Under the pieces are notes generated by a model. The model was not told the DNA's origin. It worked only from the letters and a program-made list of their open reading frames with translations, and did no database searches. 13,235 bases of DNA from an uncultured Clostridia bacterium (GTDB taxonomy: Bacteria; Bacillota; Clostridia; Lachnospirales; Lachnospiraceae): the NCBI GenBank assembly GCA_946405675.1, contig CAMJIC010000051.1, forward strand, positions 1 through 13,235. Direction: 5' to 3'. Positions 7,492 through 13,235 of this stretch are shown here, piece after piece. The stretch's first letter is position 1. Each line of letters begins with the position of its first letter. The position numbers were made by a program, and so were the translations under genes.

Positions 7492-8043
7492 GCCATCGTT
7501 CTCTATGAAATTGTAATATAAATGATCGGAGTGTTCTTTCCCTGCTTCTTTATATCTTAAGGTGCTGCCTTTCACAGCGCCGCTCTAAAATTAATAGTAT
7601 CTCTATTCTATATATCAATAGCAACTATGTACTTTTAGGATTTCAGATATCTTTCTTCCTGGATATCATAACCCGTTCCCCTTTCTCGTCAGGGACGGTA
7701 TCAGAATTCAGAAAAACCTCGCTTTCATGAATGGTTGTAATTGTTTCGCATTAGCGGTAACTGTTCCGCACTTACAAACGCTTCACTCGTCGATTCAAAG
7801 CTTCTCGGGCTTCCCTGAGCCCTATGGCAGGTGATCCGGTCAATATGACAAGCATCCGGTGCTCCGGAGGATATCCAAGCCGCTCCGATCAGAATCTGTT
7901 TCGTCGATTCTTCAGGATACTCTCTCAGTAGGCTTTCGTGCAGGGACCTTCTGCTCTGCCGCTGTCATACTGACACATCTGCTGCGGTTCTTTCAAAACT
8001 ACCAATGGACCGGCCCCCCTTTCGTTTACTGGTGTTGCTTGAT
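7465..8043 (-). other. About 580-nt promoter-led region without a confident gene
   Basis: Between the promoter at 8050-8078 and the hairpin at 7464-7491 no protein gene with a ribosome site is visible. On the minus strand one frame stays open from about 8129 to the stop at 7725-7727, broken by a single TGA at 7965-7967. The later part is 79 codons long, starts without ATG and reads for example SLHESLLREYPEESTKQI; I do not recognise it. Several local stems are present: AGAATC/GATTCT near 7911-7891, GGGCT/AGCCC near 7820, and GATATC/GATATC near 7650. The 10-mer GAATCGACGA occurs twice (7901-7910 and 7787-7796). It could be a decayed gene, a structured non-coding RNA, or a long trkA leader. Known RNA signatures I looked for by eye (tmRNA, RNase P, SRP, T-box, ydaO) were not found. 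Confidence 0.4.
7733..7774 (-). repeat. Imperfect 21-bp tandem duplication
   Basis: Two adjacent units read on the minus strand as TAAGTGCGGAACAGTTAC... (7754-7774) and TAATGCGAAACAATTAC... (7733-7753). They share the pattern TAA-TGCG-AACA-TTAC with a few substitutions and a one-base offset. The unit is not seen elsewhere in the window. It sits at the end of the degenerate open frame. Confidence 0.6.
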
Positions 8044-8049
8044 GAAACA

Positions 8050-8078
8050 AGTTTAGCAAAGCATTTCAGGAATGTCAA
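8050..8078 (-). promoter_or_regulatory. Sigma-A promoter upstream of the non-coding locus
   Basis: A perfect -35 TTGACA (8073-8078), a 17-bp spacer and -10 TAAACT (8050-8055, 4 of 6) lie on the minus strand. Upstream is a long A/T-rich stretch (8079-8127) of the kind that acts as an UP element. The predicted start is near 8043, about 765 nt before trkA, too far for a simple leader. It therefore either drives a separate RNA or is an additional distal promoter for the cluster. Confidence 0.65.
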
Positions 8079-8127
8079 CCCATTTTTACAAAAAATATTT
8101 GAAAGATTTTTCCAGTTATTATTTTAA

Positions 8128-8164
8128 TTGCGCATTATGTTTAAAGTTTTTGCACAATTTGTGC
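8128..8164. promoter_or_regulatory. Overlapping inverted repeats in the A/T-rich upstream region
   Basis: GCACAATTTGTGC (8152-8164) is a perfect 13-bp palindrome with a one-base centre. Its left half also pairs with TTGCGCA (8128-8134): TGCACAA at 8151-8157 forms a 7-bp stem in minus-strand RNA with one G-U pair. This lies about 50-85 bp upstream of the -35 box at 8073-8078, a plausible position for a regulator site. I cannot name a factor. Confidence 0.3.
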
Positions 8165-8220
8165 GCAGTATTCTTGTTCCACTCCCGCCCGGGATATTTC
8201 CACAAGCCAATCTCTCCGGA

Positions 8221-8268
8221 GACGGTTCCAGGCCGCCCTCCAGCGGGCGTCCTGTAACTGGAATCGTC
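8221..8268. repeat. Palindromic intergenic element, copy B
   Basis: An 11-bp outer inverted repeat (GACGGTTCCAG and CTGGAATCGTC) encloses an inner stem CGCCC/GGGCG. The outer stem pairs fully with one G-U in plus-strand RNA and has an A-C mismatch in minus-strand RNA. There is no U-tract. It shares three ordered blocks with the element at 12159-12212: GGTTnCAGG, CCCnCCAGCGGGC and CCTGTAAC. This suggests a dispersed palindromic repeat family rather than a gene-specific terminator. Confidence 0.6.
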
Positions 8269-8276
8269 CAAAATCT

Positions 8277-8318
8277 CAGGAGCAGTTCTTCTGACTGTGG
8301 CTTCAGTCCTGCTTCCTG
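8277..8318 (-). terminator. Stem-loop after ybhJ, possible 3' end
   Basis: Starting 13 nt after the ybhJ stop, the minus strand can form an inner hairpin GACTG-aagcca-CAGTC and an outer stem AGGA(A)GCAG with CTGCTCCT. It is followed by GAGATTTTGG, a short U-run. It is interrupted by an internal loop and is weaker than the terminator after fba. It is the best candidate for ending the ybhJ transcript. Confidence 0.35.
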
Positions 8319-8330
8319 CTGGTTATTCTT

Positions 8331-10808
8331 TCAGGCATTCTTCCTTCGGTTAAAATTGATCAGGCAGCCGTCCGCGATGATCTGCCGTTCATGGTCAGTC
8401 ATATCACCAAGGGTCATCCAGATCATCCTGAGCGTTCCATCCACTGCGGCAAAGCCCATGATCTTGTCTCGCTTTTCCAGAACCGCGGCCCGGATATCCG
8501 GAAGAAGGATCCAGTCCCCATTCCGGAACGGCAGCGTTCCCTCCTCGATCAGAAGCGGCAGCATCCCCCAGTTGATCAGGTTGGAGCGGTAGCGCTTCGT
8601 CGCATACTGGAAGGCAATGTTCGCCCAGCCGCCAAGCACCTTCTGGCAGGAAGCAGCCTGCTCCCTCGCAGAACCGTCTCCCGGCTTCACAGCGAAGATC
8701 ACTGAGCCGATGCCCAGACGGTCCGCATCTGTCTTCTGATCCAGAAGCCCGGGGAGCCTCTCATCCGCAAGCTTCAGGACCTGCGCCAGCTGATCGGCCA
8801 GGGATGCCTCAGCCGCTTTCGCCGCGCCATCCAGGCCCGCCTGGTTCAGGCTTCCTCCCTCAGAATGCCCGGATGCCCCGGCCTCGTTGCCAGCAGGCCC
8901 CTGAGCCGCCTCGCGAAGCGCTTCCACCGGATCTTTTCCTTCCTCGATCGCCTTCTGCGCCTTCTGAACCTCCTTCGCCCGGGCGACATAAGCCGGATCC
9001 TTGCGGGAAAGCGTAAACTCCGCAAGACCCAGCGGATTGCTGCGGTACGAGCTCGTTTCCCCGGAAGGGATCAGCTCATCCGTTGTCGTCACCGGATCAT
9101 GGATCTCACTCACCACACGCAGCAGCAGGTGCTCCGGAAGAGAATGCATGCCTGGCCAGTCTTTGATGTTCGGCCCGAACACCAGCGGCTCCTCCGGATG
9201 CGCCTCCCCCTTCGAATCATAGACCCGGTTGTCATAAATCGTACGGTCAAAGAAATACTTCGGATGGGAGAATTCCGTATCCATCTGCGTCGCAGCCGTC
9301 AGGAAGCCCTTGTTGGCGGCAGTGGCGGCAATGGAGCGGGCATCCATGAGCGCGACTGAAGCGATCTGCCCGCTCTGTACCTTCGAGCCTTCCCTGTTCG
9401 GGAAATTCCGCGTCGAATGGCGGATGGAAAACGCGCCGTTGGCCGGCGTATCGCCTGCGCCGAAGCACGGGCCGCAAAATGCCGTCTTCACCACCGCGCC
9501 CGCATCGATCAGGTCCGCGAACCTTCCATTTTTCACCAGCTCCATATAGACCGGCATCGATGCCGGATAGACGCTCAGGGTAAATGCGTCCGCGCCGATG
9601 CTCTTCCCCTTCAGGATGTCCGCCGCCTCGCAGATATTTTCAAATCCGCCTCCCGCGCATCCCGCGATAATGCCCTGGTCGCAGTACAGCTTCCCGCCGC
9701 GCACCTTGCCGCGCAGGGAATAATCGATCTGATCGCCGAAGGAAACCTTCGCCCTTTTCTCTACCTCGTTCAGGACATCCGTCAGATTCTGCTGGACCTC
9801 CTCGATCGCATATACATTACTTGGATGGAACGGCATCGCGATCATGGGGCGGATCGACGACAGGTCGATCTCGATGCAGCCGTCATACCAGGCTACGTGC
9901 GCAGGGGCAAGCGCACGGTAGGCTCCGCCGCGTCCATGGATCTCGTAGAATTCACGGATCGTCTCATCGGTCTGCCAGATCGAGCTCAGGCAGGTAGTCT
10001 CCGTCGTCATCACGTCGATCCCGATCCGGTAGTCCGCGCTCAGCTTCGATACGCCGGGTCCCACAAACTCCATGACCTTGTTCTTGACATATCCCTTTTC
10101 AAAGACCGCTCCGATGATCGCCAGCGCAACATCCTGGGGGCCGACCCCTTTCACCGGCTCTCCGGTCAGGTACACCGCGATCACGCCGGGCATGTCCACG
10201 TCCCAGGTCTGCCCCAGCAGCTGCTTGACCAGCTCGCCGCCGCCTTCGCCCACGGCCATGGTGCCCAGGGCACCATAACGGGTGTGGGAATCCGAGCCAA
10301 GGATCATACCGCCGCACTCAGCGAGCATCTCCCGCGCAAACTGATGGATGACCGCCTGATGGGGCGGAACATAGATCCCGCCGTATTTCTTCGCGGCCGA
10401 CAGGCCAAACATGTGGTCATCCTCGTTGATCGTCCCCCCGACCGCGCACAGGGAATTGTGGCAGTTGGTCAGCACATAGGGGATCGGAAACCGCTCAAGC
10501 CCCGATGCCCGGGCGGTCTGGATGATGCCCACATAGGTAATGTCGTGGCTGGTCATTTTGTCAAAATGCACCTGCAGCTTTTCCTCATCTCCGGATTTGC
10601 TGTGCGCATGCAGGACCGACCACGCGATCGTGCCGCGCCGCGCCTCTTTTGCGGGAGAATCCATGCCCCCGCTAACGCCCGGTGCGCTGCCTTCCTCCGG
10701 GAAAAAGCCGCGCACTCCCTCCTTCGCAAGAACAGCGCCGGCATTCCCGTCATCCGGAATCAGCCTGGAGCCATCGACCAGATATACCCCTGTGTCATAT
10801 AACTTCAT
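8331..10808 (-). CDS. ybhJ: YbhJ-type aconitase-superfamily hydratase
   Basis: This 825-residue protein closely follows E. coli YbhJ, a putative hydratase of the aconitase family whose substrate is, to my knowledge, not established. Family features are seen in order: SHDITYVGIIQTARASG (87-103), LTNCHNSLCAVGG (113-125), the substrate-site motif GSDSHTRYGALG (171-182), GCAGG with Cys384, FCGPCFGAGDTP (444-455) with Cys445 and Cys448, RNFPNREGS (467-475), and the swivel-domain segments GETSSYRSNPLGL (583-595) and ATKRYRSNLINWG (736-748). The three Cys are placed to hold a 4Fe-4S cluster. It is about 70 residues longer than YbhJ. The extra length comes mainly from a Gly/Ala-rich stretch at about 633-675 and a short N-terminal insert near 39-58, both likely flexible. 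The ATG at 10806-10808 has a purine-rich leader (GGAAGGGGAAGAGAG). It begins just 23 nt after the fba terminator, so its own promoter is not obvious. Confidence 0.92.
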   Translation of the reverse strand: MKLYDTGVYLVDGSRLIPDDGNAGAVLAKEGVRGFFPEEGSAPGVSGGMDSPAKEARRGTIAWSVLHAHSKSGDEEKLQVHFDKMTSHDITYVGIIQTARASGLERFPIPYVLTNCHNSLCAVGGTINEDDHMFGLSAAKKYGGIYVPPHQAVIHQFAREMLAECGGMILGSDSHTRYGALGTMAVGEGGGELVKQLLGQTWDVDMPGVIAVYLTGEPVKGVGPQDVALAIIGAVFEKGYVKNKVMEFVGPGVSKLSADYRIGIDVMTTETTCLSSIWQTDETIREFYEIHGRGGAYRALAPAHVAWYDGCIEIDLSSIRPMIAMPFHPSNVYAIEEVQQNLTDVLNEVEKRAKVSFGDQIDYSLRGKVRGGKLYCDQGIIAGCAGGGFENICEAADILKGKSIGADAFTLSVYPASMPVYMELVKNGRFADLIDAGAVVKTAFCGPCFGAGDTPANGAFSIRHSTRNFPNREGSKVQSGQIASVALMDARSIAATAANKGFLTAATQMDTEFSHPKYFFDRTIYDNRVYDSKGEAHPEEPLVFGPNIKDWPGMHSLPEHLLLRVVSEIHDPVTTTDELIPSGETSSYRSNPLGLAEFTLSRKDPAYVARAKEVQKAQKAIEEGKDPVEALREAAQGPAGNEAGASGHSEGGSLNQAGLDGAAKAAEASLADQLAQVLKLADERLPGLLDQKTDADRLGIGSVIFAVKPGDGSAREQAASCQKVLGGWANIAFQYATKRYRSNLINWGMLPLLIEEGTLPFRNGDWILLPDIRAAVLEKRDKIMGFAAVDGTLRMIWMTLGDMTDHERQIIADGCLINFNRRKNA

Positions 10809-10831
10809 CTTTCTCTCTTCCCCTTCCGCTT

Positions 10832-10869
10832 AAAAAAGGGGCACCCGCCCTGCATCGGCCGGATGCCCC
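10832..10869 (-). terminator. Intrinsic terminator of fba
   Basis: On the minus strand GGGGCATCC pairs with GGGTGCCCC (9 bp, one U-G), with a further GCC/GGC pairing possible in the loop, followed directly by TTTTTT. It lies about 95 nt after the fba stop. Because ybhJ starts 23 nt further on, ybhJ must rely on read-through or on a promoter overlapping this region. Confidence 0.9.
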
Positions 10870-10881
10870 TGCTATTATTGA

Positions 10882-10894
10882 TGATCATCGATCA
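10882..10894. promoter_or_regulatory. Small inverted repeat between fba and ybhJ
   Basis: TGATC-ATC-GATCA is a 5-bp inverted repeat with a 3-bp centre, in an A/T-rich patch just before the fba terminator on the minus strand. Such a site could be an operator for ybhJ, but a match this short may be chance. I found no convincing -35/-10 pair nearby. Confidence 0.2.
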
Positions 10895-10962
10895 TAATCG
10901 ACGCCATATGACCGGCGCAGCACCTGTGCGCCTCTCCTGTCTCTCTTCTTAATCCTTCTCTT

Positions 10963-11919
10963 TTATCTCTTCTCGAGCGTGGAAGCCGCGCCGTCGGAGC
11001 CAAGGACATCCTTGATCTTGTGGGCAACGATATCCTGGACGTTCTTGCGGCCGATCTTCAGATATCCGCGGGGATCGAAGATGGACGGATCCTTCACGAA
11101 GGTCTCGCGGATGCCCGCAGTCATGCCAAGGCGAAGGTCAGAGTCAATGTTGATCTTGCAGACTGCGCTGCGCGCCGCCTGGCGAAGCTGATCTTCCGGA
11201 ACGCCGATCGCATCCTTAAGAGCGCCGCCGTTAGCATTGATGATCTTAACATATTCCTGCGGTACGGAAGAAGCGCCGTGCAGGACAATGGGGAAGCCCG
11301 GAAGCCTCTTCGTCACCTCTTCGAGGATATCGAAACGAAGCTGCGGCTTTGTGCCCGGCTTGAACTTGTAAGCGCCATGGCTGGTTCCGATGGCGATCGC
11401 CAGGGAATCAACGCCGGTCTTCTTGACGAATTCCTCAACATCGTTAGGATCGGTGTAGGAAGAATCCTCAGCGGATACATTGACATGATCCTCGATACCA
11501 GCCAGGGTTCCCAGCTCAGCCTCAACGACAACGCCATACTTATGCGCATACTCGACAACCTTGCTGGTGATCTCGATGTTCTTCTCGAACGCTTCACCGG
11601 AAGCATCGATCATAACGGAAGTGAAACCATTGTCAATGCAATCCTTGCAGGTCTCGAAGTCCGGGCCATGATCCAGATGCAGCGCGACCGGAAGATCCGG
11701 GTACAGTGCAAGCGCGCCCTCAACAAGCTTTACCAGATACACAGAGTTTGCATAAGCGCGGGCACCCTTGGAAGCCTGAAGGATGACCGGAGAGTCAAGC
11801 TCATGAGCCGCCTCGGTGATACCCTGTACGATCTCCATGTTGTTGATGTTGAAAGCGCCGATCGCATAGCCGCCTTCGTATGCCTTCTTGAACATCTCAG
11901 TCGTGGTAACTAATGACAT
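10963..11919 (-). CDS. fba: Class II fructose-1,6-bisphosphate aldolase
   Basis: This 318-residue cytosolic zinc enzyme interconverts fructose 1,6-bisphosphate with glyceraldehyde 3-phosphate and dihydroxyacetone phosphate in glycolysis and gluconeogenesis. Visible motifs are GAFNINN (21-27), HLDHG (81-85) with catalytic Asp83 and zinc ligand His84, VEAELGTLAG (132-141), GTSHG with His181, LHGASS with His214, and KINIDSD (255-261) for substrate phosphate binding. The length and the insert GGALKDAIGVPEDQ fit the long clostridial/protist-like type. The ATG at 11917-11919 has AAAGGAAGG as ribosome site. It has its own promoter at 12093-12121, a structured leader and a strong terminator, so it is likely a monocistronic, highly expressed gene. 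Confidence 0.97.
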   Translation of the reverse strand: MSLVTTTEMFKKAYEGGYAIGAFNINNMEIVQGITEAAHELDSPVILQASKGARAYANSVYLVKLVEGALALYPDLPVALHLDHGPDFETCKDCIDNGFTSVMIDASGEAFEKNIEITSKVVEYAHKYGVVVEAELGTLAGIEDHVNVSAEDSSYTDPNDVEEFVKKTGVDSLAIAIGTSHGAYKFKPGTKPQLRFDILEEVTKRLPGFPIVLHGASSVPQEYVKIINANGGALKDAIGVPEDQLRQAARSAVCKINIDSDLRLGMTAGIRETFVKDPSIFDPRGYLKIGRKNVQDIVAHKIKDVLGSDGAASTLEKR

Positions 11920-12086
11920 ATCGTTTCCTTCCTTTCTTTTTCCATAATGGATTAGAAAATGTGCCGGTACTCCGGCTGTTTTGCCGCCATAAGCGAAAGT
12001 GCCTCACGCCTCGTGAAGGCATACCCTGCATGGCCGACGGTTCTGTCAGCAGCGCCGGACACGATTCCCGCCGCTGCCGGCTGCTA
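11920..12086 (-). other. Structured 5' leader of fba, about 165 nt
   Basis: The predicted fba mRNA leader holds three hairpins. The first is AGCAGCCGG pairing with CCGGCGCTGCT around 12043-12085. The second is GCCTTCACG/CGTGAGGC (12001-12020, one bulged base). The third is GCCGG-AGTA-CCGGC (11963-11976). An A/T-rich stretch and the ribosome site follow. No U-run follows any hairpin, so attenuation is not shown. They may stabilise the message. Confidence 0.45.
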
Positions 12087-12092
12087 AGGGAA

Positions 12093-12121
12093 ATTATAGC
12101 GTTTTTTACCTGCCTGCGCAA
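12093..12121 (-). promoter_or_regulatory. Sigma-A promoter of fba
   Basis: On the minus strand: -35 TTGCGC (12116-12121, 3 of 6), a 17-bp spacer with an A-run, and a perfect -10 TATAAT (12093-12098). The predicted start is near 12086. It lies between the palindrome at 12159-12212 and the fba leader. Confidence 0.8.
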
Positions 12122-12158
12122 CAAGGATCTGTCTCATATTAACTTGTGCATCTCGTTT

Positions 12159-12212
12159 GGTTACAGGTCACACTCCCGCCAGCGGGCCGGCCTGTGGGTG
12201 TGACCTGTAACC
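12159..12212. repeat. Palindromic intergenic element, copy A (15-bp perfect arms)
   Basis: GGTTACAGGTCACAC (12159-12173) and GTGTGACCTGTAACC (12198-12212) are perfect reverse complements around 24 nt. Those 24 nt contain a second stem, CCCGC-CA-GCGGG. It lies about 60 nt after the pdxY stop. It has no U-tract on either strand, so it is not a textbook intrinsic terminator, though it could protect or end mRNA. It shares blocks with the element at 8221-8268, which argues for a repeat family. Confidence 0.75.
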
Positions 12213-12270
12213 TCGTATGTCTTTTCATCCGGTAGCACAGCTCAAAAATCACTCACACAGCAAGGAATCC

Positions 12271-13101
12271 TCACTGCATCCTCATGACAAGCCCGGGCAG
12301 CGTCACCTCAAAGTCCACGCCGTACCCTCCTGCACCCGAGGTGCGCCAGGTATACGCGATCGTTTCCTTCGTGTAATCGCACGCGATCTGAAAAGCCTCC
12401 GGAAGGCTCTTCCCACGGGTCAGCGCTCCAACCACCACCGACGAAAAGATGTCGCCCGTGCCATGGAAGCTGACCGGCACATGCTCCGTATAATATTCAA
12501 AGTACGACCCGTCTTCCGTGTTCAGTCCCATGACCCCGATCTTGCCTTCTTCAAAGGACACACCAGTCAGCGCCACATACTTCGCCCCAAGCTGCGCCAG
12601 CGCCCCCAGCATATCGGTGATATACTTCCGGTCATACTCCGTCCGGTACGGCATTCCGGTCAGAAATGAGCCTTCCGTAATGTTCGGCACGATCAGATCC
12701 GCCTTGCCGCACAGCTTCGCATTTTCCTTCGCATATGCCTCATCAAAAGCCGGATAAAGCTTCCCGTTGTCCGCCATGACCGGATCCACCACGATCAGGT
12801 TGGAGGGCGTCTTAAAGTCATCGAAAAACTTCGATACGATCTCAATCTGTTCAAATGACCCCAGATAGCCCGTATAGATCGCGTCAAACGTAAACTGTTC
12901 CTTCTTCCAATGCTCCGCGATCGGAATAATCTGGTCTGTCATGTCCTTACAGGTAAAACCGCTGAACATCGTGTGTGTCGACAGCACAGCCGTCGGCAGG
13001 ATCGCCGTTTCCACGCCCATCGCCGAAATGATCGGCAGGGCAACTGTCAGCGAGCATTTCCCCACACAGGAAATGTCCTGGATCGTAACGATTCTCTTCA
13101 T
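12271..13101 (-). CDS. pdxY: Pyridoxal/pyridoxamine kinase
   Basis: This 276-residue ribokinase-fold enzyme phosphorylates the 5'-hydroxyl of B6 vitamers using ATP, in vitamin B6 salvage. Motifs: VTIQDISCVGKCS (5-17) at the N-terminal substrate site, YTGYLGS (76-82), VVDPVMADNGKLY (104-116), PNITEGSFLTG (139-149) and the catalytic-base loop HGTGDIF (213-219) with Asp217. The start is taken at 13099-13101, where AAAAGGAGAAGG gives an ideal ribosome site. An upstream in-frame ATG would add 43 residues unlike any kinase. The length suits the PdxK/PdxY family; which symbol applies is a matter of convention. A hairpin lies in the leader (13134-13165). No clear promoter is seen before the window ends. 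Confidence 0.93.
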   Translation of the reverse strand: MKRIVTIQDISCVGKCSLTVALPIISAMGVETAILPTAVLSTHTMFSGFTCKDMTDQIIPIAEHWKKEQFTFDAIYTGYLGSFEQIEIVSKFFDDFKTPSNLIVVDPVMADNGKLYPAFDEAYAKENAKLCGKADLIVPNITEGSFLTGMPYRTEYDRKYITDMLGALAQLGAKYVALTGVSFEEGKIGVMGLNTEDGSYFEYYTEHVPVSFHGTGDIFSSVVVGALTRGKSLPEAFQIACDYTKETIAYTWRTSGAGGYGVDFEVTLPGLVMRMQ

Positions 13102-13133
13102 GTTCCTTCTCCTTTTGGTATATCTACATTCAT

Positions 13134-13165
13134 CCGGAAAGAGACGTTTTACTTCTCCTTTCCGG
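13134..13165 (-). promoter_or_regulatory. Hairpin in the region upstream of pdxY
   Basis: CCGGAAAGGAGA and TCTCTTTCCGG on the minus strand form an 11-bp stem with one bulged G and a 9-nt loop. It lies 33 nt upstream of the pdxY ATG. No U-run follows. It could be an operator in DNA or an mRNA-stabilising or regulatory stem. The 5' arm contains an AAAGGAGA ribosome-site-like sequence held inside the stem. The rest of 13102-13235 shows nothing I can assign. Confidence 0.45.
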
Positions 13166-13235
13166 TTGTTGCACAAAACAAGGTATCGCTTCCACACGCA
13201 CGTTGCCCAGACTGCCTGCCTCCTGAACAACTGGG

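Noticed and set aside
7279..8043. c-di-AMP (ydaO) riboswitch or T-box upstream of trkA
   Set aside because: Neither the conserved ydaO blocks nor the T-box GGTGG core is visible by eye on the minus strand. A covariance-model search would settle this.
7859..8056. Plus-strand open frame of 65 codons in the gap
   Set aside because: It has no ribosome site, no recognisable domain, and overlaps a minus-strand promoter.
9417..10802. Plus-strand open frame (461 codons) opposite ybhJ
   Set aside because: The minus strand encodes a full conserved enzyme. The antisense product is His/Arg/Asp-rich, with no family signature or ribosome site.
11020..11913. Plus-strand open frame (297 codons) opposite fba
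   Set aside because: It is fully antisense to a clear aldolase and has no upstream ribosome site; a codon-bias shadow.
12090..12121. A catabolite-response (CcpA) site over the fba promoter
   Set aside because: The stretch around AAAAAACGCTATAAT does not match the two-fold consensus well enough to call.
13102..13230. N-terminal extension of the pyridoxal kinase by 43 residues
   Set aside because: The extension is unlike any kinase N-terminus and contains the leader hairpin. The internal ATG at 13099-13101 has an ideal ribosome site and starts exactly at the conserved domain.

Overview
The window reads as ordinary chromosome of an anaerobic, moderately GC-rich Firmicute, most likely a gut-type clostridium of the Lachnospiraceae. 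This is an inference from the protein families, strong Shine-Dalgarno sites, consensus sigma-A promoters and one U-tailed intrinsic terminator. Nothing in the window fixes the species. All seven genes lie on the minus strand, so transcription runs from the right end to the left.

In transcription order: (1) a pyridoxal/pyridoxamine kinase (12271-13101). It is followed by a large palindrome (12159-12212). (2) A class II fructose-bisphosphate aldolase (10963-11919), with its own consensus promoter, a structured leader of about 165 nt and a good intrinsic terminator (10832-10869). (3) An aconitase-superfamily protein orthologous to E. coli YbhJ (8331-10808). (4) About 1 kb without a confident gene (7279-8330). 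It holds two minus-strand promoters, several hairpins, a tandem repeat and a degenerate open frame. (5) A potassium-uptake cluster: trkA (5923-7278) and trkH (4387-5907), 15 nt apart. Only 58 nt further on, with no visible terminator, comes (6) a 1344-residue protein with an N-terminal TPR-like domain, a disordered repeat-filled middle and a C-terminal AAA+ ATPase domain (294-4328). (7) Past a consensus promoter, the first 33 codons of an exported protein run off the left edge.

TrkH is the K+-conducting membrane subunit and TrkA its nucleotide-binding cytosolic ring. The large TPR/AAA+ protein appears to share their transcript. Its ATPase domain resembles the CbxX/CfxQ (SpoVK-like) type but has altered Walker B, sensor-1 and arginine-finger positions. 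I know of no described partner of this kind for Trk, so trkA-trkH-TPR/AAA+ is the best candidate here for an undescribed system. The second most interesting item is the non-coding locus upstream of trkA. The third is a pair of related palindromic intergenic elements, at 8221-8268 and 12159-12212, that share three blocks in the same order. No RNA gene of a family I recognise, CRISPR array, insertion sequence or phage gene was seen.
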